Shown here one piece after another: positions 1-8,707 of a stretch of DNA of 35,908 nucleotides. The stretch spans positions 1 through 35,908 of the forward strand of contig JAKFUQ010000034.1 in assembly GCA_021732645.1 (NCBI GenBank). Direction: 5' to 3'. Position 1 is the first letter of the stretch; every line of letters begins with the position of its first letter. Below the pieces are notes generated by a model. It was not told where the DNA came from. It worked only from the letters and a program-made list of their open reading frames with translations, and did no database searches. The position numbers were made by a program, and so were the translations under genes. This DNA is from Rhizobacter sp. GTDB lineage: Bacteria; Pseudomonadota; Gammaproteobacteria; Burkholderiales; Burkholderiaceae_C.

Positions 1-947
1 ACGGTGCCGGTGAGCTGCTCCATCGAGGAGGCGGCTTGCTGCAAGTTGGAGGCGGTCTGCTCGGTGCGCTGGCTCAAGTCCTGGTTGCCGATGGCAATCT
101 CGGCACTGGCCGTGCTGATGGACTCGGCGCCCTTGCGCAACTGGTCGATCTTCGACACCAGCGAGGTCTGCGCCTTGCTGAGCGAGGCCATCAACTGTGC
201 GATCTCGTCGTCACCGCCGCTGGTGGGCACGGGCACCGACAGGTCGCCCTCGCCGATGCGATGGGCCGCGGCGGTTGCCTCGGTCAGGCCCTTGGCGATG
301 CCGTGCGATGTGCGCCAGGCGGCCACCAAACCCAATGCCAAGGCGGCACCGAACAAACAGGCGACCACCAGCGTGAAGCTGCTGGTGATGTCTTTCACGC
401 CCGTCGCCAGTGTGGCATTCATCGCCTCTTCCAGGTCGATCAGCACATTGATGCTGGCCAGCCATTGCGAGAAAGCCGGGCTGGCTTGCGTCAACAACAC
501 GTCGATCGCCTCGGCCTGCTTGTCGGCGAGTCGCAGCTCGACCACCTTGGCGATGAGCGGCATCGTGCGTTGCTCGGCGAGCTTGATCTGCGTCAGCGCG
601 GATTTCTCGGCATCGCTGATCTCGGCGCTGTTCGCGTACAGCTCATCCAGGGGACCGGCGGACTTGGCGTAGTTATCGGTCAGGCGTTTGATGTCGTCGA
701 GATGAGGCTGCACGTCGGTCTTGTTGGCCACCAGCGTCACATCGCGCAGGCTGATCGCCCGGTCGTGCACGCTGCCGCGGAAGTTGATGGCGTAGCGCTG
801 CTTGACGCTGTTGACATCGTTGCTTTGACTCAAGCCGTCCGCCACCGCGCCAACGCGGTTGACCGCAACCAGCGCCTGCGCCCCCATGAGCACCAGGACG
901 ACGCCGAACACCAAGCCCAGGCGTTTGCCGATGGATAAATTTTTCAT
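1..947 (-). CDS. methyl-accepting chemotaxis protein, N-terminal part (truncated by window edge)
   Basis: Reverse-strand translation from CAT at 945-947 gives MKNLSIGKRLGLVFGVVLVLMGAQALVAVN...; a 4HB-like periplasmic region, a second TM segment (TLVVACLFGAALALGLVAAW), a HAMP-like region and SQRTEQTASNLQQAASSMEQLTGT at the window edge. Open through position 1, so absent from the ORF track. Confidence 0.9.
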   Translation of the reverse strand, partial: MKNLSIGKRLGLVFGVVLVLMGAQALVAVNRVGAVADGLSQSNDVNSVKQRYAINFRGSVHDRAISLRDVTLVANKTDVQPHLDDIKRLTDNYAKSAGPLDELYANSAEISDAEKSALTQIKLAEQRTMPLIAKVVELRLADKQAEAIDVLLTQASPAFSQWLASINVLIDLEEAMNATLATGVKDITSSFTLVVACLFGAALALGLVAAWRTSHGIAKGLTEATAAAHRIGEGDLSVPVPTSGGDDEIAQLMASLSKAQTSLVSKIDQLRKGAESISTASAEIAIGNQDLSQRTEQTASNLQQAASSMEQLTGT

Positions 948-1014
948 GATGCTGATCTCCGAAGAAGGATCGAATGCGGTGGAATGAACAAACGGTGTGG
1001 CGGAGCTCAGCGAC

Positions 1015-3162
1015 TCAGTGCCGAGAGCGGCGCACCAGGCTGCCGACATCGAGGATCAGCGCCACGCGGCCGTCGCCCATGATGGTGGCGCCCGACACGT
1101 CGTCGACCTTGCGGTAATTGGCTTCGAGGTTCTTCACCACGACCTGCTGCTGGCCGAGGAGCTCGTCGACCAGCATCGCGACCCGGCCACCTTCGGCCTC
1201 GACGACGACCATGATGCGGGTCGTTTTTTCCTCGCGCGCAGGCGGTACGTTGAACAGGCGTTCGAGGTCGATCACCGGCATGTAGTCGCCGCGCACTTCG
1301 ACCACGCGACCGGTGCCGCCCACCGTCTTGATGGTGTGTTCGTGGACCTGGAAGGACTCGATCACCGACGACAGCGGCAGGATGTAGACCTCGTCGCCGA
1401 TGCCCACGCTCATGCCGTCCATGATCGCCAGCGTCAGCGGCAGGCGCACCGAGACGCGCATGCCGTAGCCCTCGGCCGACTCGATGTCCACCGTGCCGCC
1501 CAGCGAGGTGATGTTCTTCTTCACCACGTCCATGCCGACACCGCGGCCGGACACGTCGGTGACCACATCGGCAGTGGAGAAGCCGGGCGCGAAAATCAGG
1601 TTCCAGACCTCGCTGTCGGTCATCGAATCGGGCGCGTCGATGCCGCGCTCGCGGGCCTTCTTGATGAGCTTGTCGCGCGACAGGCCGCGGCCGTCGTCGC
1701 GCACCTCGATCACGATGGATCCACCCTGGTGCGATGCCGCGAGGGTGATCGTGCCGGTTTCCGGCTTGCCCTTGGCGACGCGGTCGGCCGGCATTTCGAT
1801 GCCGTGGTCGCAGCTGTTGCGCACCAGGTGCGTCAGCGGGTCGGTGATCTTTTCCACCAGGCCCTTGTCGAGTTCAGTGGCTTCGCCCTGCGTCACGAAG
1901 TCGACCTTCTTGCCGAGCTTGGCCGCCAGATCGCGCAACATCCGCGGGAAGCGGCTGAACACCATCGACATCGGAATCATCCGGATCGACATCACCGACT
2001 CTTGCAGGTCGCGGGTGTTGCGGTCCAGGTCGGCCAAGCCTGAGGCCAGCTGCTGGTAAAGCGCGGTGTCGATCTGCTTGCTGTTTTGCGCCAGCATCGC
2101 CTGCGTGATGACGAGTTCGCCGACCAGGTTGATGAGTTGATCGACCTTTTCGACCGATACCCGCAGCGTGGCCGATTCCAGTGCCGCGGCCGGGGCCTTG
2201 TCGGCCTTGACGGCGCTGCGTGCCGGGGTGGGAGTGGCAGGGGTGCCGCCTTCGCTGGGCGCGGCGGCGCTGGCGCCTGCTGCTGAGCCCGGTGCGCCCG
2301 GCGCATCGTCGAAGAAGCCAAAGCCGTCGTCGGCCGGTTTGGCCTCGGCACTCGGTGCGCCCGGCGCACCGGCGTGAAAGCCGAACCCCTCGGTCAGCGG
2401 CAGCAAGGCCACCTGCTCGCGCGACACGTGAAAGGTGAACAGGTCCAGCAGGTCGTCGTCGGTGCTGGTGGTGATGACCTTGAAGCGGCGGTAACCGTCG
2501 CTCGAGGTGCCACCGTCCAGCGGTGAGATCGTGCCCAGGTCGACAATTTCCTTGAACAGGTCGACCAGGTTGTCGGCGTCCTTCAAGTCGCTGAGCGGGC
2601 CGACCCGCAGCTCGAGGGCGCGCGCGGCTTTCGCTGCTCCAGCGGCCGTGACCGCGGGCGCGTCGGCTGGCGCCTGCGCCAACACCGAAGGCGCAGTGGA
2701 GGCAGGCGTGGCGGGGGCCGGCGCTGCGGGTACCGCCATCGCCTGCCCGGCGACCAGCGCGCGGATCTTCACCAGCAGCTCGCTGGTGTCCACCGGGTCG
2801 CCACCGGCGCCCTGGTGACGGGCCAGCTGCGAACGCAGTGCGTCGCCCGATTGCAGCAGCACGTCGACCATCGGTGCGGTGGGCTCCAGCTCATGGCGGC
2901 GCAGCCGGTCGAGCAGGGTTTCCATCTGGTGCGTCAGCTCGGCCACGTCGGCAAAGCCAAACGTTGCCGCGCCGCCCTTGACCGAGTGCGCGCAGCGGAA
3001 GATCGAGTTCAGCTCTTCATCGTCGGCGGCTTCGATGTCGATGGCCAGCAGTTGCTGCTCCATGCGGTCGAGGTTCTCGCCGGCCTCCTCGAAAAACACC
3101 TGGTAGAACTGGCTCAGGTCGATGCCGGCACCGCCTGATTGGTCTGTGTTCATGTCACTCAT
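1015..3162 (-). CDS. cheA: chemotaxis histidine kinase CheA
   Basis: 715 aa; Hpt motif (FRCAHSVKGGAATFGF), HATPase motifs (LVRNSCDHGIE, DDGRGLSRDKL, GRGVGMDVVKKNI), C-terminal CheW-like domain. Confidence 0.97.
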   Translation of the reverse strand: MSDMNTDQSGGAGIDLSQFYQVFFEEAGENLDRMEQQLLAIDIEAADDEELNSIFRCAHSVKGGAATFGFADVAELTHQMETLLDRLRRHELEPTAPMVDVLLQSGDALRSQLARHQGAGGDPVDTSELLVKIRALVAGQAMAVPAAPAPATPASTAPSVLAQAPADAPAVTAAGAAKAARALELRVGPLSDLKDADNLVDLFKEIVDLGTISPLDGGTSSDGYRRFKVITTSTDDDLLDLFTFHVSREQVALLPLTEGFGFHAGAPGAPSAEAKPADDGFGFFDDAPGAPGSAAGASAAAPSEGGTPATPTPARSAVKADKAPAAALESATLRVSVEKVDQLINLVGELVITQAMLAQNSKQIDTALYQQLASGLADLDRNTRDLQESVMSIRMIPMSMVFSRFPRMLRDLAAKLGKKVDFVTQGEATELDKGLVEKITDPLTHLVRNSCDHGIEMPADRVAKGKPETGTITLAASHQGGSIVIEVRDDGRGLSRDKLIKKARERGIDAPDSMTDSEVWNLIFAPGFSTADVVTDVSGRGVGMDVVKKNITSLGGTVDIESAEGYGMRVSVRLPLTLAIMDGMSVGIGDEVYILPLSSVIESFQVHEHTIKTVGGTGRVVEVRGDYMPVIDLERLFNVPPAREEKTTRIMVVVEAEGGRVAMLVDELLGQQQVVVKNLEANYRKVDDVSGATIMGDGRVALILDVGSLVRRSRH

Positions 3163-3216
3163 CGCCCACCTCGCGTCGTGCTGTGCCTGTGTGATGCTGC
3201 GTGCCGCTTACCGGCG

Positions 3217-3579
3217 TCAGCGAATCACTTTCTTGATGACTTCGAGCAGCTTGGCCGGGTCGAAGGGCTTGACCATCCATCCCGTCGCACCGGCGCTGCG
3301 GCCGGCTTGTTTCATCTGGTCGCTCGACTCGGTGGTCAGGATCAGGATCGGCGTGGACTTGAACTTCGGGTGGTTGCGCAGGTTCTTGGTCAGGTTGATG
3401 CCGTCCATGCGCGGCATGTTCTGATCCGTCAACACCAGATCGAAGTCGCTTTGCGCCGACTTCTCCAGCGCGTCCTGACCGTCCACGGCTTCAACCACGC
3501 GGTAGCCAGCGCTCTTCAGCGTGAAGGTGACCATCTGGCGCATCGAGGCCGAGTCGTCCACGGCAAGTATTGAATGCAT
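3217..3579 (-). CDS. CheY-like single-domain response regulator
   Basis: MHSILAVDDSASMRQMVTFTLKSAGYRVVEAVDGQDAL...LTDQNMPRMDG...KPFDPAKLLEVIKKVIR; start placed at MHSILAV inside ORF 3217..3627. Confidence 0.92.
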   Translation of the reverse strand: MHSILAVDDSASMRQMVTFTLKSAGYRVVEAVDGQDALEKSAQSDFDLVLTDQNMPRMDGINLTKNLRNHPKFKSTPILILTTESSDQMKQAGRSAGATGWMVKPFDPAKLLEVIKKVIR

Positions 3580-3631
3580 GACTGTCTCCGAGGGAACGTG
3601 GGGTGAGTGGGTGGCAAAAGGCGGCAAGCGG

Positions 3632-4108
3632 TCAGAAAAGATCGACCGAGCCGGCGTCCATTTCCGATTGCGTCACCGGGTTTGGGCGCAGCGGCGGCGC
3701 CGGTGGCGCACTGGGTTCGTCGTCGTCGTCGCCGAAGGCTTCGCGCGCCAGCGTGTCGACGCAACCGCGCAGCCGGTGGTTGGTGTGCACGATCAACTGC
3801 GACGCCATGTCCTGAAACTGCAGCGCCGTGACGGCTGCGCCGAGCTGCTGCATGAGTTCGTGGTAGGCCGCCGAGTCGCGCTTGTCGTCGCCGTCGGAGG
3901 AGTGGGCATCCATCAAGGCGTGGATCTGTTCGGTGGCGTTGTAGAAGCGTTGCAGCAGGGTGGTGCTGGCGTCGGCCAGCAGCGTGTGCAGGCGATCGAG
4001 GTCGTTGCTGGCCATCAGCAGATGGTCTTGCAGCTCGGCGGCCACGAACAGCGTCGCGTCGGCCTGCGGGCTGCTGGGCTGCTCGACATGCGTGCCGACG
4101 TGATCCAT
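3632..4108 (-). CDS. short CheZ-like protein (putative CheY-P phosphatase)
   Basis: Start at MDHVGTHVEQ; helical protein with LQFQDMASQL (D-x3-Q spacing as in the CheZ active-site helix) and a C-terminal acidic/hydrophobic tail QSEMDAGSVDLF; adjacent to cheY-cheA. Confidence 0.65.
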   Translation of the reverse strand: MDHVGTHVEQPSSPQADATLFVAAELQDHLLMASNDLDRLHTLLADASTTLLQRFYNATEQIHALMDAHSSDGDDKRDSAAYHELMQQLGAAVTALQFQDMASQLIVHTNHRLRGCVDTLAREAFGDDDDEPSAPPAPPLRPNPVTQSEMDAGSVDLF

Positions 4109-4219
4109 CGTGGTGGGCTCCGGGGGGTGACAGGGCGGTCGATGCCGAACGGCGTTCCGCCCGGCTGCGACAGTCCTGAGAATCTGCATTTTTTTCGGCC
4201 GTCGTCGCGAATACCTGAG

Positions 4220-4255
4220 CGGTATCGGCGCGGTGAAGGGCGGTCTACACCCGGC
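4220..4255 (-). promoter_or_regulatory. shared intergenic motif, copy A (possible flagellar-class promoter)
   Basis: Minus strand GCCGGGTGTAGACCGCCCTTCACCGCGCCGATACCG aligns with 15936-15971 minus strand GCGGGGTGCAAGCCGCCCTTTACCG--GCGATAGCGGC; contains GCCGATAC, like a FliA -10. Confidence 0.45.
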
Positions 4256-4313
4256 TTTTCATGGCATGGCGCAGCGAGCCGGTGGCTGTCAGCGCTGGCG
4301 GCATACTTGCGCC

Positions 4314-5450
4314 ATGACGCCCCGAGTCGCCGATCAGCCGCTGCGCCTGCTGCACCTGGAGGACTCGGAGGTCGATCACATCATGACGTTGGCCCATCTG
4401 CAGGCAGGCGGGTTGGTTGTTGAGTCGCGCCGTGTCGATCAGGAGGCGCAGTTTCTGCTGGCCCTCGACGAGCACTGGGACGTGATCGTGTCGGACTACA
4501 ACCTGCCGGGGTTCTCCGGGCTGGTGGCGCTCGACTTGTTGATGGCGCGTGGCAGCGATGTGCCGTTCGTCCTGGTGTCGGGCGAGATCGGCGAGGACAC
4601 CGCTGTCGAGGCCATGCGCAACGGAGCCAGCGACTACCTGCTGAAGAACAACCTGTCGCGCCTGGTGCCGGCGCTGCTGCATGCCATCGACGCCAGCGAA
4701 AGCCGGCGTGCACGGCAGCATGCCGACCAGCAGTTGGGGGAGTCGCAGCGCAGGCTGCACGAATTGGCGCAGCACCTGCAAACCAGCATCGAAATGGAGC
4801 GCACCGCGATCGCCCGCGAGATCCACGACGATGTCGGTGGCTCGCTCACCGCGCTGAAATTCGACCTCGCGTGGATGGCGCGGCATACGGAATCCGCCGA
4901 AGTGCAAGCCCGCGTGCAGGGGGCGCTGGACACTGTTACCGCGGCCATCGAAGCCAGCCAGCGCATCATGCACAACCTGCGCCCGGCCATCCTTGAACAA
5001 GGGCTGCTGGCGGCGTTGCAGTGGATGGCGGCCAACTTCGAGCGGCGCACCGGCACGGTGTGCACGCTGCGTGCGCCGTCGCACGCCGCGCCGCTGGGCC
5101 CCGGTGTGCCGCTGGTGGCCTACCGCACGGCACAGGAAGCACTGACCAACGTCGCCAAGCATGCGCAGGCGAGCCGGGTGTCGATCGACCTGTCGATGGC
5201 AGGCGGTGTGTTGTCGCTCGAAATCAGTGACAACGGCTGCGGGCTCACCAGCGACGATCTGGCGAAGGCGCGCTCGTTTGGCATTCGTGGCTTGCACGAG
5301 CGTGCGCGCACGGTGGGCGGTTGGGTCGATCTGAGCAGCAGCCCGGCTGGCACCACGCTGATCCTGTCGGTGCCACTCGAACACACCGCCCCGAGCGCAA
5401 GCGCGTCGGCGCCAGGCCCAGACGACCCGAGCGGCTGGGGCGCGCTGTGA
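4314..5450 (+). CDS. REC-domain histidine kinase (HisKA_3/HATPase, NarX/UhpB-like) without an obvious sensor domain
   Basis: MTPRVADQPLRLLHLEDSEVDH... receiver domain, then AIAREIHDDVGGSLTALKFDLAWM (HisKA_3 H-box) and AQEALTNVAKHAQASRV / EISDNGCGL / SFGIRGLHERARTVGG (HATPase). Confidence 0.88.
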   Translation: MTPRVADQPLRLLHLEDSEVDHIMTLAHLQAGGLVVESRRVDQEAQFLLALDEHWDVIVSDYNLPGFSGLVALDLLMARGSDVPFVLVSGEIGEDTAVEAMRNGASDYLLKNNLSRLVPALLHAIDASESRRARQHADQQLGESQRRLHELAQHLQTSIEMERTAIAREIHDDVGGSLTALKFDLAWMARHTESAEVQARVQGALDTVTAAIEASQRIMHNLRPAILEQGLLAALQWMAANFERRTGTVCTLRAPSHAAPLGPGVPLVAYRTAQEALTNVAKHAQASRVSIDLSMAGGVLSLEISDNGCGLTSDDLAKARSFGIRGLHERARTVGGWVDLSSSPAGTTLILSVPLEHTAPSASASAPGPDDPSGWGAL

Positions 5451-5465
5451 ACCTATGATGCACCC

Positions 5466-6101
5466 ATGATCCATGTGATGCTTTGCGATGACCACGCGTT
5501 GATCCGGCGTGGCATACGCGACACCTTGTCGGATGCGCCCGACATCCAGGTGGTCGGCGAAGCCGGCGACTACGGCGAGCTGCGCAGCCTGCTGCGCACG
5601 GCCACCTGCGATGTGCTGGTGCTCGACATCAACCTGCCTGGGCGCAGCGGCCTGGACGTGCTGCATGCGCTCAAGGAAGAGGGCTCCACCTTGCGCGTGC
5701 TGGTGGTGTCGATGTACCCCGAAGACCAGTACGCGATCCGCGCCTTGCGCGCCGGCGCGTTCGGCTACGTCAACAAGGGCGGCGACCCGGCGCTGATCGT
5801 GGCCGCGGTACGCACCGTGGCGCAGGGCCGCAAGTACGTCACCCCCGAGATCGCGCAGATGCTGGTGGAAAGCCTGACCACGCCCACCACCGAGGCAGCG
5901 CATCAGAAGCTGTCGGATCGCGAACTGCAAACGCTGGTGATGATCGCGTCGGGCAAGCGCTTGTCCGACATCGCCGAAGAGCTGATGCTGAGCCCGAAGA
6001 CGGTCAGCGTGTACCGGGCGCGGGTGCTCGAAAAGCTGGCGTTGACCAACAACTCCGAGATGACGGTTTATGCGATCCGCAATGGACTCGTGGGTGAGTA
6101 G
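5466..6101 (+). CDS. NarL/FixJ-family response regulator
   Basis: MIHVMLCDDHALIRRGIRDTLSDAPDIQVVGEAGDYGEL... REC plus LuxR-type HTH (LSDRELQTLVMIASGKRLSDIAEELMLSPKTVSVYRARVLEKLAL). Confidence 0.94.
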   Translation: MIHVMLCDDHALIRRGIRDTLSDAPDIQVVGEAGDYGELRSLLRTATCDVLVLDINLPGRSGLDVLHALKEEGSTLRVLVVSMYPEDQYAIRALRAGAFGYVNKGGDPALIVAAVRTVAQGRKYVTPEIAQMLVESLTTPTTEAAHQKLSDRELQTLVMIASGKRLSDIAEELMLSPKTVSVYRARVLEKLALTNNSEMTVYAIRNGLVGE

Positions 6102-6513
6102 GCACTGCTGATCTCTCTGGTGAGACCGCGCCGGGTATTCGCCCCGGCGGGCGAGTTACTTTTTTCTGCGGGCCCAGAAAAAAGTAACCAAAAAAGAGGG
6201 CCCGAACACCAGCCATTTGAGTGGCCCGCTTCGGCTACAGGCGAACGGCAAAGGCTCTGGCACGAGAAGCCAAACCGAGGACCCGAAGGGTCGAGGCGCA
6301 GCGACAGCGCATGTTTGAACCTGAGCGAGGAAACCGGTGCGGTAGCTCGCTGGGTGTTCTCGAGCCAGAGCCTGTGAAGTAGGCGGCTGGCCGAAGCGAG
6401 CTGATCAAATGGGCTGGTGTTGAGGCCCTTTGCTTTGGTGACTTTCATTTGGGTCTGCAAATGAAAGTTACTCGGCAGCCGGGCCGAAACCCGGCGCAGT
6501 GCCTGCAAGGCAA
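6100..6513. repeat. foldback dispersed repeat, copy 1 (core 6128-6497)
   Basis: Core begins GCGCCGGGT and ends ACCCGGCGC; inverted ~110-bp arms; nested hairpins GTTACTTTTTTCTG/CAGAAAAAAGTAAC and ACTTTCATTTG/CAAATGAAAGT; outer inverted repeat AGGCACTGC (6100-6108) / GCAGTGCCT (6496-6504). Highly similar to 20497-20866. Confidence 0.9.
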
Positions 6514-6521
6514 TCAACCTG

Positions 6522-7178
6522 TCAAAACCCCAGACTGGCCAGCAAGTCGTCGACTTCGCCCTGGTTGGCCACCACGTCGGTGCGAACTGTGGCGTCCACC
6601 ACCGGCCCCTGCAGCAGATGCTGCTCTACCTTTTGCACCTGCTCGGGCGGCGCCGCCTGCACCAGCAGTTTGACCAGGCTGTCTTCGAGGTCGCCCGCCA
6701 GCGTCACCACCTTGGCGACCACCTGGCCGGTGAGGTCGTGGAAGTCCTGCGCCATCATGATGTCGGTCAGGTGGGCGTCGATGCGCGCGGTGGTGGCTTC
6801 GACGTCGGTGACGAAGTTCAGCACCGCCCCCGAGGCCACGGCCTTCACCGGGTCGGCGACCAGGGCCGCCGCAATGCGGCGGGTCTGCTCGATGATGTGG
6901 GCGTGGTCGGCCTTGGCGCAGTCGACCGAATTGAGCACCTTGTTCGCGGCGGCGCCGGTTTTTTCGGCGATGTAGTTGAGTCGGCTGCGCGCGTCGGGCA
7001 AGCCTTCGGCGGCGGCCTGCAGCTTGGGGATCACGCCGAGATGGCTCAGCGTGTCGTGCAGCTGGCGGGTGATGGCGCCGAGTTGCTGGAAGACCTCGGC
7101 CGATGCGGCGGGCGCGGCAGGGGCTTGCGACATGGCCTGTGGATGCAGGTCGGCGGCGGCGAGTTCGTTCATGTTCAT
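6522..7178 (-). CDS. cheZ: chemotaxis protein phosphatase CheZ
   Basis: MNMNELAAADLHPQ...; active-site helix IMMAQDFHDLTGQVVAKV and C-terminal CheY-binding peptide GEVDDLLASLGF. Confidence 0.95.
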   Translation of the reverse strand: MNMNELAAADLHPQAMSQAPAAPAASAEVFQQLGAITRQLHDTLSHLGVIPKLQAAAEGLPDARSRLNYIAEKTGAAANKVLNSVDCAKADHAHIIEQTRRIAAALVADPVKAVASGAVLNFVTDVEATTARIDAHLTDIMMAQDFHDLTGQVVAKVVTLAGDLEDSLVKLLVQAAPPEQVQKVEQHLLQGPVVDATVRTDVVANQGEVDDLLASLGF

Positions 7179-7191
7179 GGTGGCTGTCCGT

Positions 7192-7590
7192 TCACGCCGT
7201 GGCGGCCAGTTTCTGCATGATCTTTTGCACCTTCTCTTCCAGCGTCGCCTTGGTGAAAGGCTTGACGATGTAGCCGGCGGCGCCATCTTGCGCTGCACGC
7301 ACGATGTCTTCCTTGCGCGCCTCGGCGGTCACCATCAGCACCGGCAAGTGCTTGAGGTTGTCGTCTTTCTTGATGGCAGCCAGCAGATCGAAGCCGTTCA
7401 TGTTGGGCATGTTGATGTCGCTGACCACGAAGTCGAACTTCTGGTTTTTCAGCATGCCGAGCGCCACCGCGCCGTCTTCTGCCTCTTCGGCGTTGTTGTA
7501 GCCAATCTCCTTGAGCAGGCCGCGCACGATGCGGCGCATGGTGGAGAAGTCGTCCACGATCAGGAATTTCATGTCGGTCGGCATGCTCAT
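7192..7590 (-). CDS. cheY: chemotaxis response regulator CheY
   Basis: [38 protein letters not shown]...[16 protein letters not shown]...[42 protein letters not shown]; start near MSMPTDMKF. Confidence 0.96.
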   Translation of the reverse strand: MSMPTDMKFLIVDDFSTMRRIVRGLLKEIGYNNAEEAEDGAVALGMLKNQKFDFVVSDINMPNMNGFDLLAAIKKDDNLKHLPVLMVTAEARKEDIVRAAQDGAAGYIVKPFTKATLEEKVQKIMQKLAATA

Positions 7591-7624
7591 GGCGGTCCTC
7601 GCAAAGGTCAGGCTGGATGGATGG

Positions 7625-8581
7625 CTATCGGGCGACGGGCGCCGAAATTGAGGGCAGGTCCACCGTCGCCTGCGGCGGCTCCTGCTCGGCAACCGGGTCT
7701 TCCGATGCCGCAATGGTGTTGAAGAACCGGTCCTCGGCATCGCGGTTCATCACGATGATGCTGATGCGGCGGTTGGTGGGGCTGGCGGGGTCGGTGTCCT
7801 CGAGGGGGCGGCTCGATGCCAGGCCCTGTACGCGCAGCACGCGGGCGTCGGGCAGGCCGCCGGCCAGCAGCTCGCGGCGTGAGGAGTTGGCCCGGTCGGA
7901 CGACAGCTCCCAGTTGCTGTAGCCGCGCTCGCCACTGCCGAAGGGTTGCGCGTCGGTGTGGCCTTCGAGCGTGAGCCGGTTGGGCACCTCGGCCAGCACC
8001 TCACCGATGATCTGCAGCAGTTCGCGCATATAGGGTTTGACGATCGAGCTGCCGCTGTCGAACATCGGGCGGTTGTCGGCGTCGACGATCTGAATGCGCA
8101 GCCCTTCGGGCGTCATGTCGAGGCGGATCTGCGACTGCATCAAGGCCAGCCTGGGGTTGGCAGCCAACACGTCCTGCACCTTCTGCTTGAGCTCTTCCAG
8201 CCGGGCCTTTTCGGCGGCCCGCTGCTCGGCCTTGAGGGCCAGCAGGTTGATGGTGTTGCGCTTGGCTTCGATGTCGCCCTTCTTGACCTGGCCATGGGTG
8301 CGCGACAAGTCCTCGCCGCCGCCCTTGATGACATGCGAGGAATCGCCGGCGCCGGAGCCGCCGCCCAGCGACACCTTCAGCGGCGAGGCGAAGAAGTCGG
8401 AGATGCCTTTCTTGTCGCCCTCGGTGGTCGAGCCCAGCAGCCACATCAGCAGGAAGAAGGCCATCATCGCCGTCACGAAGTCGGCGTAGGCGATCTTCCA
8501 GGCGCCCCCGTGCGCACCGTGGCCGCTTTTCTTGATCCGCTTGATGATGATCGGCTGCAGCTTCTTGGAGTCACCAGCCAT
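7625..8581 (-). CDS. motB: flagellar stator protein MotB
   Basis: [37 protein letters not shown] plug region and OmpA-like domain ([13 protein letters not shown]...[16 protein letters not shown]). Confidence 0.97.
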   Translation of the reverse strand: MAGDSKKLQPIIIKRIKKSGHGAHGGAWKIAYADFVTAMMAFFLLMWLLGSTTEGDKKGISDFFASPLKVSLGGGSGAGDSSHVIKGGGEDLSRTHGQVKKGDIEAKRNTINLLALKAEQRAAEKARLEELKQKVQDVLAANPRLALMQSQIRLDMTPEGLRIQIVDADNRPMFDSGSSIVKPYMRELLQIIGEVLAEVPNRLTLEGHTDAQPFGSGERGYSNWELSSDRANSSRRELLAGGLPDARVLRVQGLASSRPLEDTDPASPTNRRISIIVMNRDAEDRFFNTIAASEDPVAEQEPPQATVDLPSISAPVAR

Positions 8582-8610
8582 ATGGAGCCCCCACGTCGCC
8601 GGGTACGGAT

Positions 8611-8672
8611 CCTGCCCCCCGAGGGGGCGCGCGGTCCGCTTGGGACGGCCCGGCGCTGGCCCGCCTTCCGCT
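8611..8672. repeat. GC-rich palindromic spacer between motA and motB
   Basis: Perfect hairpin GCCCCC-CGA-GGGGGC (8614-8628) followed by GTCC/GGAC and GGCC/GGCC pairings (...GCGGTCCGCTTGGGACGGCCCGGCGCTGGCCC). Confidence 0.5.
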
Positions 8673-8707
8673 AAGCGACAACGCTGAAATCAGTCCACCG
8701 AGCCGCA

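Noticed and set aside
4245-5930. 561-aa minus-strand ORF
   Set aside because: Antisense to the kinase/regulator pair with clear domains; compositional artefact.
6068-6517. 149-aa minus ORF (MIALQALRRVSARLPSNFHLQTQMKVTKAKGLNTS...) and similar ORFs at 20446..20829
   Set aside because: They lie inside the foldback repeat; the two copies share peptide fragments but shift frame relative to one another, which argues for non-coding repeat sequence.
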